A stretch of 64,000 nucleotides of DNA from Nitrosomonadales bacterium. GTDB taxonomy: Bacteria; Pseudomonadota; Gammaproteobacteria; Burkholderiales; Gallionellaceae. Where the stretch lies: NCBI GenBank assembly GCA_016195965.1, contig JACPYR010000017.1, forward strand, positions 1 to 64,000. Direction: 5' to 3'. Shown one piece after another: positions 41,678-50,361 of the stretch. The position numbers and the translations under genes are program-made. The notes under the pieces are model-generated. The model searched no databases and was not told where the DNA came from. It saw only the letters and a program-made list of their open reading frames with translations. Numbering within the stretch: position 1 is the stretch's first letter; every line of letters begins with the position of its first letter.

Positions 41678-42136
41678 ATGGCAACACAACAACAAATAGC
41701 AGAGCACTTGGATTTAAGCCAACAACAGATAAGCAACATCATGGCGCGCCTTGGGATCGACTGGAAAACCGCAAGTATGGATCACGTCCGCATCGCATAC
41801 ATTCGGCATCTAAGAGTGGTGGCCGCTGGGCATGAGTCAAGTGGCGGCGATAGCTTGGTGGCAGAACGGATACTTTCTGAGCGCGTGGATCGTGAACTGA
41901 AGGAACTCACACTTGCCGAGAAAAAAGGCACACTCATCAATGTCGCACAGCTTGAGCCTGAACTGATGAACATGGTGAGTGCCTTCCGTACTGAGCTGCT
42001 ATCCCGTGATGACAAGCTGGCCAGTGACCTTGCCACGCTGTACGGAATACAGGTTGATGTTGCGATACTCAATGAATTCACTAACGCCGCACTGTTGCAA
42101 CTCAGTCGATACGATGTCGCACGGGATAGGGGGTAA
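41678..42136 (+). CDS. Nu1 / terminase small subunit-like HTH protein
   Basis: MATQQQIAEHLDLSQQQISNIMARLGIDW HTH followed by RVDRELKELTLAEKKGTLINVAQLEPELMNMVSAFRTELL, an Nu1-like layout. Confidence 0.5.
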   Translation: MATQQQIAEHLDLSQQQISNIMARLGIDWKTASMDHVRIAYIRHLRVVAAGHESSGGDSLVAERILSERVDRELKELTLAEKKGTLINVAQLEPELMNMVSAFRTELLSRDDKLASDLATLYGIQVDVAILNEFTNAALLQLSRYDVARDRG

Positions 42137-42295
42137 AAATCTCTACAGCCCTATGCTTCAAGACCGGTAGCCTACCTTTGTTTGCAGCGGCGCGAATTAG
42201 ACAGGGGGGGTATTGAATTCGGAGATGGAGTATCGGGTGCTGAAATTCTTATAGGAAAATCAAGCCGTGGTATGTTATTGACTTGGAGGCATAAC

Positions 42296-42580
42296 ATGGG
42301 TTTTCTATTCCGTAAGCGCATTAAACTACTTCCTGGCGTTTGGCTAAACCTGAGCAAGGGCGGAGTCAGCACGTCCATTGGAGGCAAGGGGCTGACCGTC
42401 AACATAAAGAGCGGCAAGACCAAAACTACCGTAGGAATTCCCGGGACCGGATTGAACTACAGCGAAACATCTGCCGCCGCGCATCAGGTACACAAAACAC
42501 CGATACCAGCGAGAGCAGGAATCCCGACATTGGTCTGGTTGCTAATCTTGGTGGTGGCAATGGTGTTGCTGCTGAAGTGA
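42296..42580 (+). CDS. DUF4236 domain-containing protein
   Basis: MGFLFRKRIKLLPGVWLNLSKGGVSTSIGGKGLTVNIKSGKTKTTVGIPGTGLNY. Confidence 0.9.
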   Translation: MGFLFRKRIKLLPGVWLNLSKGGVSTSIGGKGLTVNIKSGKTKTTVGIPGTGLNYSETSAAAHQVHKTPIPARAGIPTLVWLLILVVAMVLLLK

Positions 42581-42688
42581 AATCCAAACTATGCAATGTT
42601 GGGCAATGAGCCCTGACCGCTGGCGCTAGAGATAGCCCGGCGGTTTTTATTTTCGTGGGCGGGTGTGCGTGCATTATTTATGAAATGC

Positions 42689-42706
42689 GGTTACAAACTG
42701 GTTACA
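42689..42706 (+). promoter_or_regulatory. Putative integrase arm-type sites (right)
   Basis: GGTTACAAACTGGTTACA, two GGTTACA at 11-bp spacing. Confidence 0.55.
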
Positions 42707-42765
42707 TTAAAACAAAGCAAGCCAAGTATATACCCTAACACATTGATTAATATAATGTGTCATTA

Positions 42766-42787
42766 CTACTTCTGGAAGTTCAGGCAT
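42766..42787 (+). repeat. attR-like core repeat
   Basis: CTACTTCTGGAAGTTCAGGCAT, one mismatch to 33251-33272. Confidence 0.8.
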
Positions 42788-42865
42788 GTTTACCTCAGAT
42801 ATCTTTCCTACTCCGTTTAAGGGAGAGGAAAAAAGGCGTTTTGGCGATAATCAAAGGCCGCCGCA

Positions 42866-43052
42866 TAACGTAGCGAGCGCAGCTGAGACAAGGCAAAAAA
42901 TGGCGAAAAACCGGAATTTACTGTTATGTAAATGAGGATTTTGAGCCATTTTTTAACGCAGTATCAGCAAGCGCATAACCAACGACTTAGTTGGCGTAGT
43001 TTGACAACTTAGTCGGATGGCTAGTCGTTTCATCAGTAGTTATGCGGCGGCC
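42866..43052. repeat. Nested palindromic repeat (MITE-like)
   Basis: Outer AAAGGCCGCCGCATAAC ... GTTATGCGGCGGCCTTT; inner AAAAAATGGCGAAAAACCGGAATTTAC TGTTAT GTAAATGAGGATTTTGAGCCATTTTTT. Confidence 0.75.
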
Positions 43053-43054
43053 TT

Positions 43055-44431
43055 TTAGGCACGGCGGCGTTTCCACCAGATATAACCTCCGGCACCCGCC
43101 AATAGCAGCGGCAATCCGAGCAGAAAGCCAAAGCTGATGACGTTGAGTTTGGTTTTGCTCAGCGCCAGTTTGCTGTCCTTGGCCGGACGCAGTTGTGGCG
43201 TGATCAGATGCTCCTCGCCCGCCAGCCAGTTCACCATGTTCATGCCCAGATCGACGTTGCCGCCGTTGCCGGCGAAACTGTTGGAGAGGAATGCGCCGTT
43301 GCCGACCACCACGATACGCTGCTCCCGTGCATTGATGTTGCGTTGCAGCGCCACTGCAATAACTGCCGGACCGGGGGTGTCGTGCTGTTTGTCGAACGGG
43401 TGCCCGGACAAACGGTTTTCGTCGTGCGGCTTGCCCTTGGGAGGGGTGCGGCTCACCCAGCCGCGCGCGGCGACTTCCACCAGAACCTGGTGCTGCCAAT
43501 CCTTGGTTTCGTTCCACAGCAGCGGGCGGGCAGACGGAAAGGCGGTGATCAGGCTGAAATTGCGGGTGATCGCGTGAGACGGATAGGTCGCGCCCAGCGA
43601 CCAGGTGGCGGGTGCATTCATCTCGGCAGCAGCCGGATCTATCACCACGCCGGGAGGCAACAGCAAGTCGAGTTTTTCGGCGAGGCGCTCCAGTCCGTGC
43701 ATGGGCTCGGCGTCCACCAGCCAGAGCAGGTTGCCCCCGCGATCGACATAGCGCAGCAGCTTGTCCACTTCACCCCGCATCAGATCGAGTTGCGGCTGGG
43801 TGATCACTAGCACGCTGACATTGTCCGGCACCTCCTGCGCCAGCGCCAGATTCAGGCTGCCGAGATGGAAGCCGTTCTGCTTGAGCTTGGCGCCGAACGG
43901 AGCGCCGAGGTCGAAGTTGGCGATGCCGTCCAGTTTGCGTTCTCCGTGCCCGTCCAGATACATTACTGTTTGATCGCCGGTATGCGCCAGGCGCAACAGG
44001 GTGCCGGTGACGATAGGCTCGTTGATCTTGGTCAGATGCTCGCTGCGTCCGGCGTATTCGATCACCATTTCGCCATTGAAGCGGATTTGCGCAGCACGGG
44101 CTTTCTCCGCTTCCTTTTCGGGATCGACGAATACCAGCTGCATGTCGGGTTTGTAGCGCTGATAAAGCGACAGAAAATCGCGGATGATTTTGCGTATGTC
44201 GCCCAGGCGCGCATCCTGTTCGGTCGCATACACGGTGACCGTGACTGGCCCGTTCATCTGCCTGAGCACTTCCACACTGTCGGGTTCCAGACTGTTGACG
44301 GCGTTGTAGGTGATATCGCGCTGAACAGGATGCTGCATCGCCAGATAAACCAGGCCAAACGCCGAGCCCGACAGCAGCAACACGAACAGCAGGTTGCGCA
44401 GAGTCGGATTGGTGGAAAACTTATTCTTCAT
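43055..44431 (-). CDS. GldG-family ABC transport accessory protein
   Basis: N-terminal TM; YNAVNSLEPDSVEVLRQMNGPVTVTVYATEQDARLGDIRKIIRDFLSLYQ; C-terminal TM. Confidence 0.85.
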   Translation of the reverse strand: MKNKFSTNPTLRNLLFVLLLSGSAFGLVYLAMQHPVQRDITYNAVNSLEPDSVEVLRQMNGPVTVTVYATEQDARLGDIRKIIRDFLSLYQRYKPDMQLVFVDPEKEAEKARAAQIRFNGEMVIEYAGRSEHLTKINEPIVTGTLLRLAHTGDQTVMYLDGHGERKLDGIANFDLGAPFGAKLKQNGFHLGSLNLALAQEVPDNVSVLVITQPQLDLMRGEVDKLLRYVDRGGNLLWLVDAEPMHGLERLAEKLDLLLPPGVVIDPAAAEMNAPATWSLGATYPSHAITRNFSLITAFPSARPLLWNETKDWQHQVLVEVAARGWVSRTPPKGKPHDENRLSGHPFDKQHDTPGPAVIAVALQRNINAREQRIVVVGNGAFLSNSFAGNGGNVDLGMNMVNWLAGEEHLITPQLRPAKDSKLALSKTKLNVISFGFLLGLPLLLAGAGGYIWWKRRRA

Positions 44432-44434
44432 GGC

Positions 44435-45178
44435 TTATCCGTATCTGCGGTTGTTGTGCAAACGCTTCATCGTCAACAGCAGGAAGACTGCGGTAAACAA
44501 CACGAAGAATGCTGCATCGCCGCTGTCCAGCAAGCCGTTGTTGAAATTCTGGAAGTGATAGAGCGGCGAGATGGCGTGCCAGGGCGAATTTTCCGCTGCC
44601 GCGCCGACATCGGCCAGCCACAACCCGATCAGCACCGCAAACGCGCCTAACGCGGCGATGATGGGCTGTGTGGTCAGTGCGGAAATGTACAGCCCCAGCG
44701 CGACATAGCTGGCCGCAAGCAGGAACAGGCCCAGCATATTGCTCAACAGCAGGCCGTGGTCGAGAGCCGTGCCCAGCGTCAGCGTATAAAGCATCAATGG
44801 CACGCCCGCCATCATCAGCAGCAGAAAAACCAGCAAGCCCAGAAATTTTCCGAGCACGATGCGGCAACCGGACAGCGGGGCAGACAGCAGCAGCGCAAAT
44901 GTCTGGTTGCGGCGCTCTTCGGCGATCAGGCGCATCGTGAACATCGGAACCAGCATCATCAGCAACAGAGCTACCGTGTTGAACATCGGGGCGGCAACCG
45001 TGGCCGTCACGCCGGGAGGATTGGCGAGTTGCGCGAGCTGAGGCTGTATTTCCAGGAATGCCTCCAGCCTAGCCAGAAAAAACCATGCGAAAATAAACTG
45101 TAGCGCCGCCAGTATCAGCCAGGTGGATGGCATGGCAAACAGGCTGCGCAATTCGCGTAGCGCGAGCAGGTGGATCAT
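44435..45178 (-). CDS. ABC transporter permease (GldF-like)
   Basis: Multi-TM; RELRSLFAMPSTWLILA; LIAEERRNQTFALLLSAPLS. Confidence 0.88.
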   Translation of the reverse strand: MIHLLALRELRSLFAMPSTWLILAALQFIFAWFFLARLEAFLEIQPQLAQLANPPGVTATVAAPMFNTVALLLMMLVPMFTMRLIAEERRNQTFALLLSAPLSGCRIVLGKFLGLLVFLLLMMAGVPLMLYTLTLGTALDHGLLLSNMLGLFLLAASYVALGLYISALTTQPIIAALGAFAVLIGLWLADVGAAAENSPWHAISPLYHFQNFNNGLLDSGDAAFFVLFTAVFLLLTMKRLHNNRRYG

Positions 45179-46143
45179 GGAGTTTCTCCTTCAGCAGAAG
45201 TATCTGTGATCTTGACGAACACATCTTCCAGCGTGGCTTGCAAAGGAGTGAGTTGCTCAAGTTGCCAGCCTTGCTGTTCTGCCATCGTCAGCAACGCGCC
45301 TTTGGGGTTGTTGTCCGGTGCATGCAAGATGCGGAACTGCGTGGCAGAAATTTGCTCGACGTCGCTGATACCCGGGATCCCTTCCAGCACGCTCGGCGGG
45401 GGAGGGTTGCCCAGGCCGACGATGAAGCCGGACACGCTGCCGTGTTGCTGCATGTGTGCACTGGTATCGCCATAGATCAGCTTGCCGTGCTGCATGATTT
45501 CGACGCGGTCGCAGACGCTTTCCACTTCGCTGAGCAAATGAGTGGAAAGGATCACGCTATGCGCATCGCCTAGTTCGCGGATCAGGTTGCGTATCCCGCG
45601 AATTTGCGCGGGGTCGAGACCGACGGTGGGCTCGTCGAGCACGATCACGGCAGGGCTGTGGATAATCGCTTGCGCGATACCGACGCGTTGCTGATAACCT
45701 TTGGACAGGGTGCCGATGATCTTTTTGCCGACCTCTTCCAGGCCGCATCGTTGTCTGGTTTGCATCAAGGCCCCGGCAGCGGCGGCAGGCTTCATGCCGC
45801 GCAGACGCGCTGCAAAAGTCAGGTAATCATTCACGCTGAGTTCGCGATAAAGCGGCGGGGTTTCAGGAAGATAGCCTATGTGTGCCTTGGCCTGAATCGG
45901 ATGATGCAACAAATCTACGCCGCAGATGTCTATGCTGCATTCATTTTTTTCAGCATCATCCGGCAGCAGGCAGCCCGTCAGCATTTGCAGTGTCGTACTC
46001 TTGCCGGCACCGTTGTGACCGAGCAGGCCCAGCACCTCGCCGCGCCTGAGTTGCAAAGACACTTGATGGATGACTTGCCGACCGCCAAAGCGCCGCGTCA
46101 GGTTGCGTGCGGAAAGGGTTATTTCAGGAGTTAGGTTAGGCAA
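45175..46143 (-). CDS. ABC transporter ATP-binding protein (GldA-like)
   Basis: Walker A LGHNGAGKSTTLQML; signature LSKGYQQRVGIAQAI; Walker B VIVLDEPTVGLDP. Confidence 0.93.
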   Translation of the reverse strand: MPNLTPEITLSARNLTRRFGGRQVIHQVSLQLRRGEVLGLLGHNGAGKSTTLQMLTGCLLPDDAEKNECSIDICGVDLLHHPIQAKAHIGYLPETPPLYRELSVNDYLTFAARLRGMKPAAAAGALMQTRQRCGLEEVGKKIIGTLSKGYQQRVGIAQAIIHSPAVIVLDEPTVGLDPAQIRGIRNLIRELGDAHSVILSTHLLSEVESVCDRVEIMQHGKLIYGDTSAHMQQHGSVSGFIVGLGNPPPPSVLEGIPGISDVEQISATQFRILHAPDNNPKGALLTMAEQQGWQLEQLTPLQATLEDVFVKITDTSAEGETP

Positions 46144-46213
46144 AGTCTGGGGGCGGAATGGTTGTGGATTTGATTAAATATACCCTATTATGTGCACCCA
46201 CATCAAAAGCAGT

Positions 46214-47959
46214 ATGGATATGACCCAGTTTAAATACATCCTCCTATGCAGTTTGCTGCTCACCGCATGTGCGCACGCTCCCCAGCAACCCAAAGCGGCA
46301 GTACAGGACGATCAGGCAGAGGCTGAAAGCCAGGCTGAACCACAGGCTGAAGTGCCGCAGGTGTTGCCCAATGTTGAATTAAGCGGCGAGTTACTCTACG
46401 AGTTCATGCTGACCGAGATCGCCAGTCAACGCGGCAACGACGCGCTCGCAGTTACAGGCAGCGTCGATCTGGCCAAAAAAACCCAGGATCCGCGCCTGGC
46501 GATGCGCGCGGCCCACCTGGCGCTGCAGTTCGGCCAGATCGACAAGGCGCTGGAGGCGCTCAGAATTTGGCGCAATACCGATCCGGCCTCGATCATGGCG
46601 AGACGCATGCTGTCATCGGTATTGCTGCGCAGCGGCAATACCGAAGCAGCCGGCAATGAATTCGCGGACTTGCTGAAAGTGGACGAGAAACATGCCGCAC
46701 AGAACTTTATCCAGATTTTTCAGATGTTGGCTGCCTACCCGAATAAGGCGGAGGCCCTGAAGTTGTTGCGCGGACTCGCGCAACCCTATCCGCGAGTCGC
46801 TGAAGCTCGCTGGGGCGTGGCGCAATTGGCGCAGGCGTCCGGCGATGCGGAGCTGGCGTTAAACGAGGCAAAGCAAGCGCATAGCCTGCGCCCAGAATGG
46901 GATAGAGCCGCCTCACTGGAAGCTCAATTGTTGCAAAAAAATGCGCCGCAGCAGGGTTTGGAGGTGTTGCGCAGCTATCTGTCCAGCTATCCCGATGCAC
47001 ACGAAATTCGTCTGCAATATGCGCGCACCTTACTGGATCAAAAGCAATACAAACTGGCGCGGGATGAATTTCAACGAATAGCGGACGAAAATCCCGAGAA
47101 TCCGGATCTGGCCTATGCCATCGCACTGATATCGCTGCAGTTAAGTGACTGGGAAAATGCCGAAATACAACTCAAACAAGCGCTCAGCAAGGGCAAGAAA
47201 GAGCAGGACACGGTGCAGTATTACCTCGGGCAATTGAGCGAGGCCAAGAAAAAAGAAGAGGAGGCGATTGCTTATTATCGCGAGGTCAAGGGCGGTGAAT
47301 TTCAGGTGGCTGCCCATATCCGCATTGCATATTTGCTGAGCAAACGCGGCCAGCTTGCCGAAGCGCGCCAGCTGCTGCATCAGGTGCATGTCACGAATGA
47401 CCTGCCTCGCGCACAGTTGTCGATGGTCGAGGCGCAATTGTTGCGTGAGGCGAGCCAGTTCGACGACGCCTATCAAGTGTTGAGCCAGGCTCTGGCGAGG
47501 TTGCCTGACCAGATCGACCTGATTTACGAGACCGCGATGATGGCCGACAAAATCGGCAAGTTTGACGAGTTCGAGAAATTGATGCGCAAGTTGATCAAAA
47601 TCAAGCCGGATCATGCACAAGCCTACAATGCGCTGGGCTATAGCATGCTGGAACGCAATGATCGCATCCCGGAAGCCGTAGAGCTGGTGGAGAAAGCGCT
47701 CCAACTCGCGCCGGATGATGTCGCCATCATGGACAGCGTGGGGTGGGGCTACTATCTGAGTGGCAAACTGGACGAGAGCGTGAAGATGCTGCGGCGCGCT
47801 TTTGCCGGTGATGCCAACCCTGAAATCGCCGCGCATCTGGGAGAGGTGCTGTGGGTGCGCGGGGATAAAGAAGAGGCAAAAAAAATATGGCAGAACAGCC
47901 TCAAGGAAAATTCCGGCAACAAGCCGCTGCAGGCAGTCATCCAAAAATTTGACCCTTGA
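46214..47959 (+). CDS. TPR-repeat lipoprotein
   Basis: Lipobox LLLTACAHAP; TPR repeats including AYNALGYSMLERNDRIPEAVELVEKALQLAPDD. Confidence 0.87.
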   Translation: MDMTQFKYILLCSLLLTACAHAPQQPKAAVQDDQAEAESQAEPQAEVPQVLPNVELSGELLYEFMLTEIASQRGNDALAVTGSVDLAKKTQDPRLAMRAAHLALQFGQIDKALEALRIWRNTDPASIMARRMLSSVLLRSGNTEAAGNEFADLLKVDEKHAAQNFIQIFQMLAAYPNKAEALKLLRGLAQPYPRVAEARWGVAQLAQASGDAELALNEAKQAHSLRPEWDRAASLEAQLLQKNAPQQGLEVLRSYLSSYPDAHEIRLQYARTLLDQKQYKLARDEFQRIADENPENPDLAYAIALISLQLSDWENAEIQLKQALSKGKKEQDTVQYYLGQLSEAKKKEEEAIAYYREVKGGEFQVAAHIRIAYLLSKRGQLAEARQLLHQVHVTNDLPRAQLSMVEAQLLREASQFDDAYQVLSQALARLPDQIDLIYETAMMADKIGKFDEFEKLMRKLIKIKPDHAQAYNALGYSMLERNDRIPEAVELVEKALQLAPDDVAIMDSVGWGYYLSGKLDESVKMLRRAFAGDANPEIAAHLGEVLWVRGDKEEAKKIWQNSLKENSGNKPLQAVIQKFDP

Positions 47960-48540
47960 TGATGAGATTGTTGCTGGTTTTGGGGCTTGCCATGCTGAGC
48001 GGCTGCGCGTCCCTCCAACCTGCCCAAGCGCCAACAGTACGTCCCTCACACCCTGAAACTGCACCGTTCGAGATGAGTGGGCGCGTGTCGATCAACCATC
48101 AGGGCGAACGGCATACCGCCGGGCTGCATTGGACGCATCGCGCGCAATCCGATGAAATCCTGCTACTGACGCCGCTGGGACAAACGGTCGCGCGCATTTA
48201 TCGGGACGATAGTCATGCAACGCTGGATGACGGCAAGCAACGCTACCAGGATGCGGATGTCGAATCGCTGATGCAGCAAGTGTTGGGCTGGCATTTGCCG
48301 CTGGCGGGCTTGCATCAATGGGTGCTGGGCTTGCCAGTGGCCGATGTTCCGGCACAAACCGAGCGCGGCGGTGATGGGCGAGTTTCCCTGTTGTATCAGG
48401 ATGGCTGGGAAGTACGTTACCTGCGCTTTGCGGATAGCCAGCCGGATAGTCTGCCGTCGCGTTTGCAGTTAAACCGCGAAAATTTACAAATGCAATTGCT
48501 GATCGACGAGTGGGCATGGATCGATCAAGTCATGCATTGA
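47959..48540 (+). CDS. lolB: Outer membrane lipoprotein LolB
   Basis: LGLAMLSGCAS lipobox; FEMSGRVSINHQGERHTAGLHWTHRAQSDEILLLTPLGQTVARI. Confidence 0.88.
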   Translation: MMRLLLVLGLAMLSGCASLQPAQAPTVRPSHPETAPFEMSGRVSINHQGERHTAGLHWTHRAQSDEILLLTPLGQTVARIYRDDSHATLDDGKQRYQDADVESLMQQVLGWHLPLAGLHQWVLGLPVADVPAQTERGGDGRVSLLYQDGWEVRYLRFADSQPDSLPSRLQLNRENLQMQLLIDEWAWIDQVMH

Positions 48541-48619
48541 TTGCATGCCCTGTGGCGGCTATTTTGCCCGACTATTTTGCCAGACCTGGCCTCAAGTTCT
48601 GCTCACAATCTTTGGAAAT

Positions 48620-50131
48620 TTACTCCGCCAGGTGCCGCGCCTGCCGGGTGGCAGGATTCTTCGCCCGTTTCGGGGCTGGCAAATAGTTTTTCGGTTTCAT
48701 GAACGAGGGCATCTCCTTGCTGCCCGACAGGATGAAATCCTGCTCCAGTGCCGCGCGGGCCGCATCGGCATCTGCCGCGAGCGCGGACTTCAGCCCGCCT
48801 AGCACCAGATCGAACAGCAGGTCCAGCGGGATCTGGTGCGTCTTGCGCGTGGTGTCATACAGCCAGTCTGAAAACGCGAGGAAGCGCGCAAACGGGTCGT
48901 CGGCCAGCAGCAATTCGAGCGCGTGCGGGAAACGTCCGGAGTTGGCGACGAGATCCCAGTAACGGGCAAAACGGGTAAGCCGTTGCATGGTGGAAAAATC
49001 GATGCGGTCGGTGGCTTGCACGGTGTAGGGCGGGTAGGGCGTGTAGCGCATGTCGTAAGCTGCTGTGTGGCGGATGATGGGCGTGCCGCGCAGGCGCTTC
49101 AAGATCCCTACCTGGATCTCCTGCTGCTTGAGTGCGACCAGACGGTTGAATCCTTGCCCCACGCTCTCGATGTCTTCGCCGGGCAGGCCGATGATGAGAT
49201 CGACGTGGACATGCGCGTGGCTTTCATGGCGCAACCAGCGCAGGTTCTCGAAGGTCTTGGCACTGTCCTGTTTGCGCGAGATCAGCGCCTGCACTTCGGG
49301 GTTCAGGGTCTGGATGCCGACCTCGAATTGCAGCGCGCCGGCGGGGAATCGGACGATGAGTTCTTTCAACTGATCGGGCAGGTGATCGGGGATGACCTCG
49401 AAATGCACGAACAGTTTGTCGTCCAGCCGCGCCAGGAAAAACTCCAGGATGCGGATGCCGGCCTTGAGGTTCAAATTGAAGGTTCGGTCGACGAATTTGA
49501 ACTGGCGCGCGCCACGCAGGTACAGCGTGTTGATCTCGGCCAGGAAGGCATCCAGGTCGAAGGCCCAGGCGGTCTTGTCCAAGGACGAGAGGCAGAATTC
49601 GCACTTGAACGGGCAGCCGCGCGAGGCTTCCACATACAGGGTGCGGTGGGCGATGTCGTCGTCGGTATAGAGCGCATAAGGCAGCTTGATGTCGGACAAC
49701 GGCGGCTGGATGCCGGGAATGATCTTCTGCGGCTGCGGATGCCGCCGCAGGAGCTCGCGGCAGAGCTTGGGAAAACTGATGTCGCCCCAGCCGGTGACGA
49801 CGTAATCGGCCAGGCGCACGATTTCCTGCTCATTGCATTCGTAACTGACTTCCGGCCCGCCCAGCACCACGGTGATTTCGGGGGCAACGCACTTCAGTAA
49901 GGCTACCACGCGGGTGATCTCGGTCACGTTCCAGATGTACACGCCGAAGCCGACGATACGCGGCTGGGCTGCCAGCAAAGCCTCGACGATCTCTTCGGTC
50001 CGGTTCTGCAGCACGAATTCCAAGATCCGCGTTTCACCCGCAAGCTCACCCATGTTGGCGGCCAGATAGCGCAGGCCGAGCGAGGCGTGGATGTAGCGCG
50101 CGTTAAGGGTGGAAAGGAGGATGGCGGACAT
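48620..50131 (-). CDS. B12-binding domain radical SAM protein (DUF4080-like)
   Basis: ILLSTLNARYIHASLGLRYLAANMG; YVEASRGCPFKCEFCLSS radical SAM CxxxCxxC. Confidence 0.9.
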   Translation of the reverse strand: MSAILLSTLNARYIHASLGLRYLAANMGELAGETRILEFVLQNRTEEIVEALLAAQPRIVGFGVYIWNVTEITRVVALLKCVAPEITVVLGGPEVSYECNEQEIVRLADYVVTGWGDISFPKLCRELLRRHPQPQKIIPGIQPPLSDIKLPYALYTDDDIAHRTLYVEASRGCPFKCEFCLSSLDKTAWAFDLDAFLAEINTLYLRGARQFKFVDRTFNLNLKAGIRILEFFLARLDDKLFVHFEVIPDHLPDQLKELIVRFPAGALQFEVGIQTLNPEVQALISRKQDSAKTFENLRWLRHESHAHVHVDLIIGLPGEDIESVGQGFNRLVALKQQEIQVGILKRLRGTPIIRHTAAYDMRYTPYPPYTVQATDRIDFSTMQRLTRFARYWDLVANSGRFPHALELLLADDPFARFLAFSDWLYDTTRKTHQIPLDLLFDLVLGGLKSALAADADAARAALEQDFILSGSKEMPSFMKPKNYLPAPKRAKNPATRQARHLAE

Positions 50132-50361
50132 GCGGGTCAGGTGTGGCTGGTCAGAAATCAGGCCGACATGTTACGCTACTTCCGCGCCATCTCGTCATGG
50201 TGCCTGATACCTAATGTCATACTTTCTGCCCTCAATCATTTCCATTTCTAAACAATGCCGATGCGATACTAGTTAGCTAGTCCTCGAGCAAGCTGCTAGA
50301 ATTTATTGATAGTTGGATAAAACCCGGGGCTCAAATTGACTCCCGCCACGAGATTCGCAGA

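Larger units (their letters stand above)
33251..42787 (+). mobile_element. Integrated element at the mutM 5' end (phage-satellite/PICI-like candidate)
   Basis: 22-bp direct repeats at both ends, integrase next to one end, paired GGTTACA arm-type repeats inside both ends, and primase/TerS-like/HTH/RadC gene content. Confidence 0.8.

Noticed and set aside
48923-49900. 325-aa plus-strand ORF
   Set aside because: Antisense shadow of the radical SAM gene.
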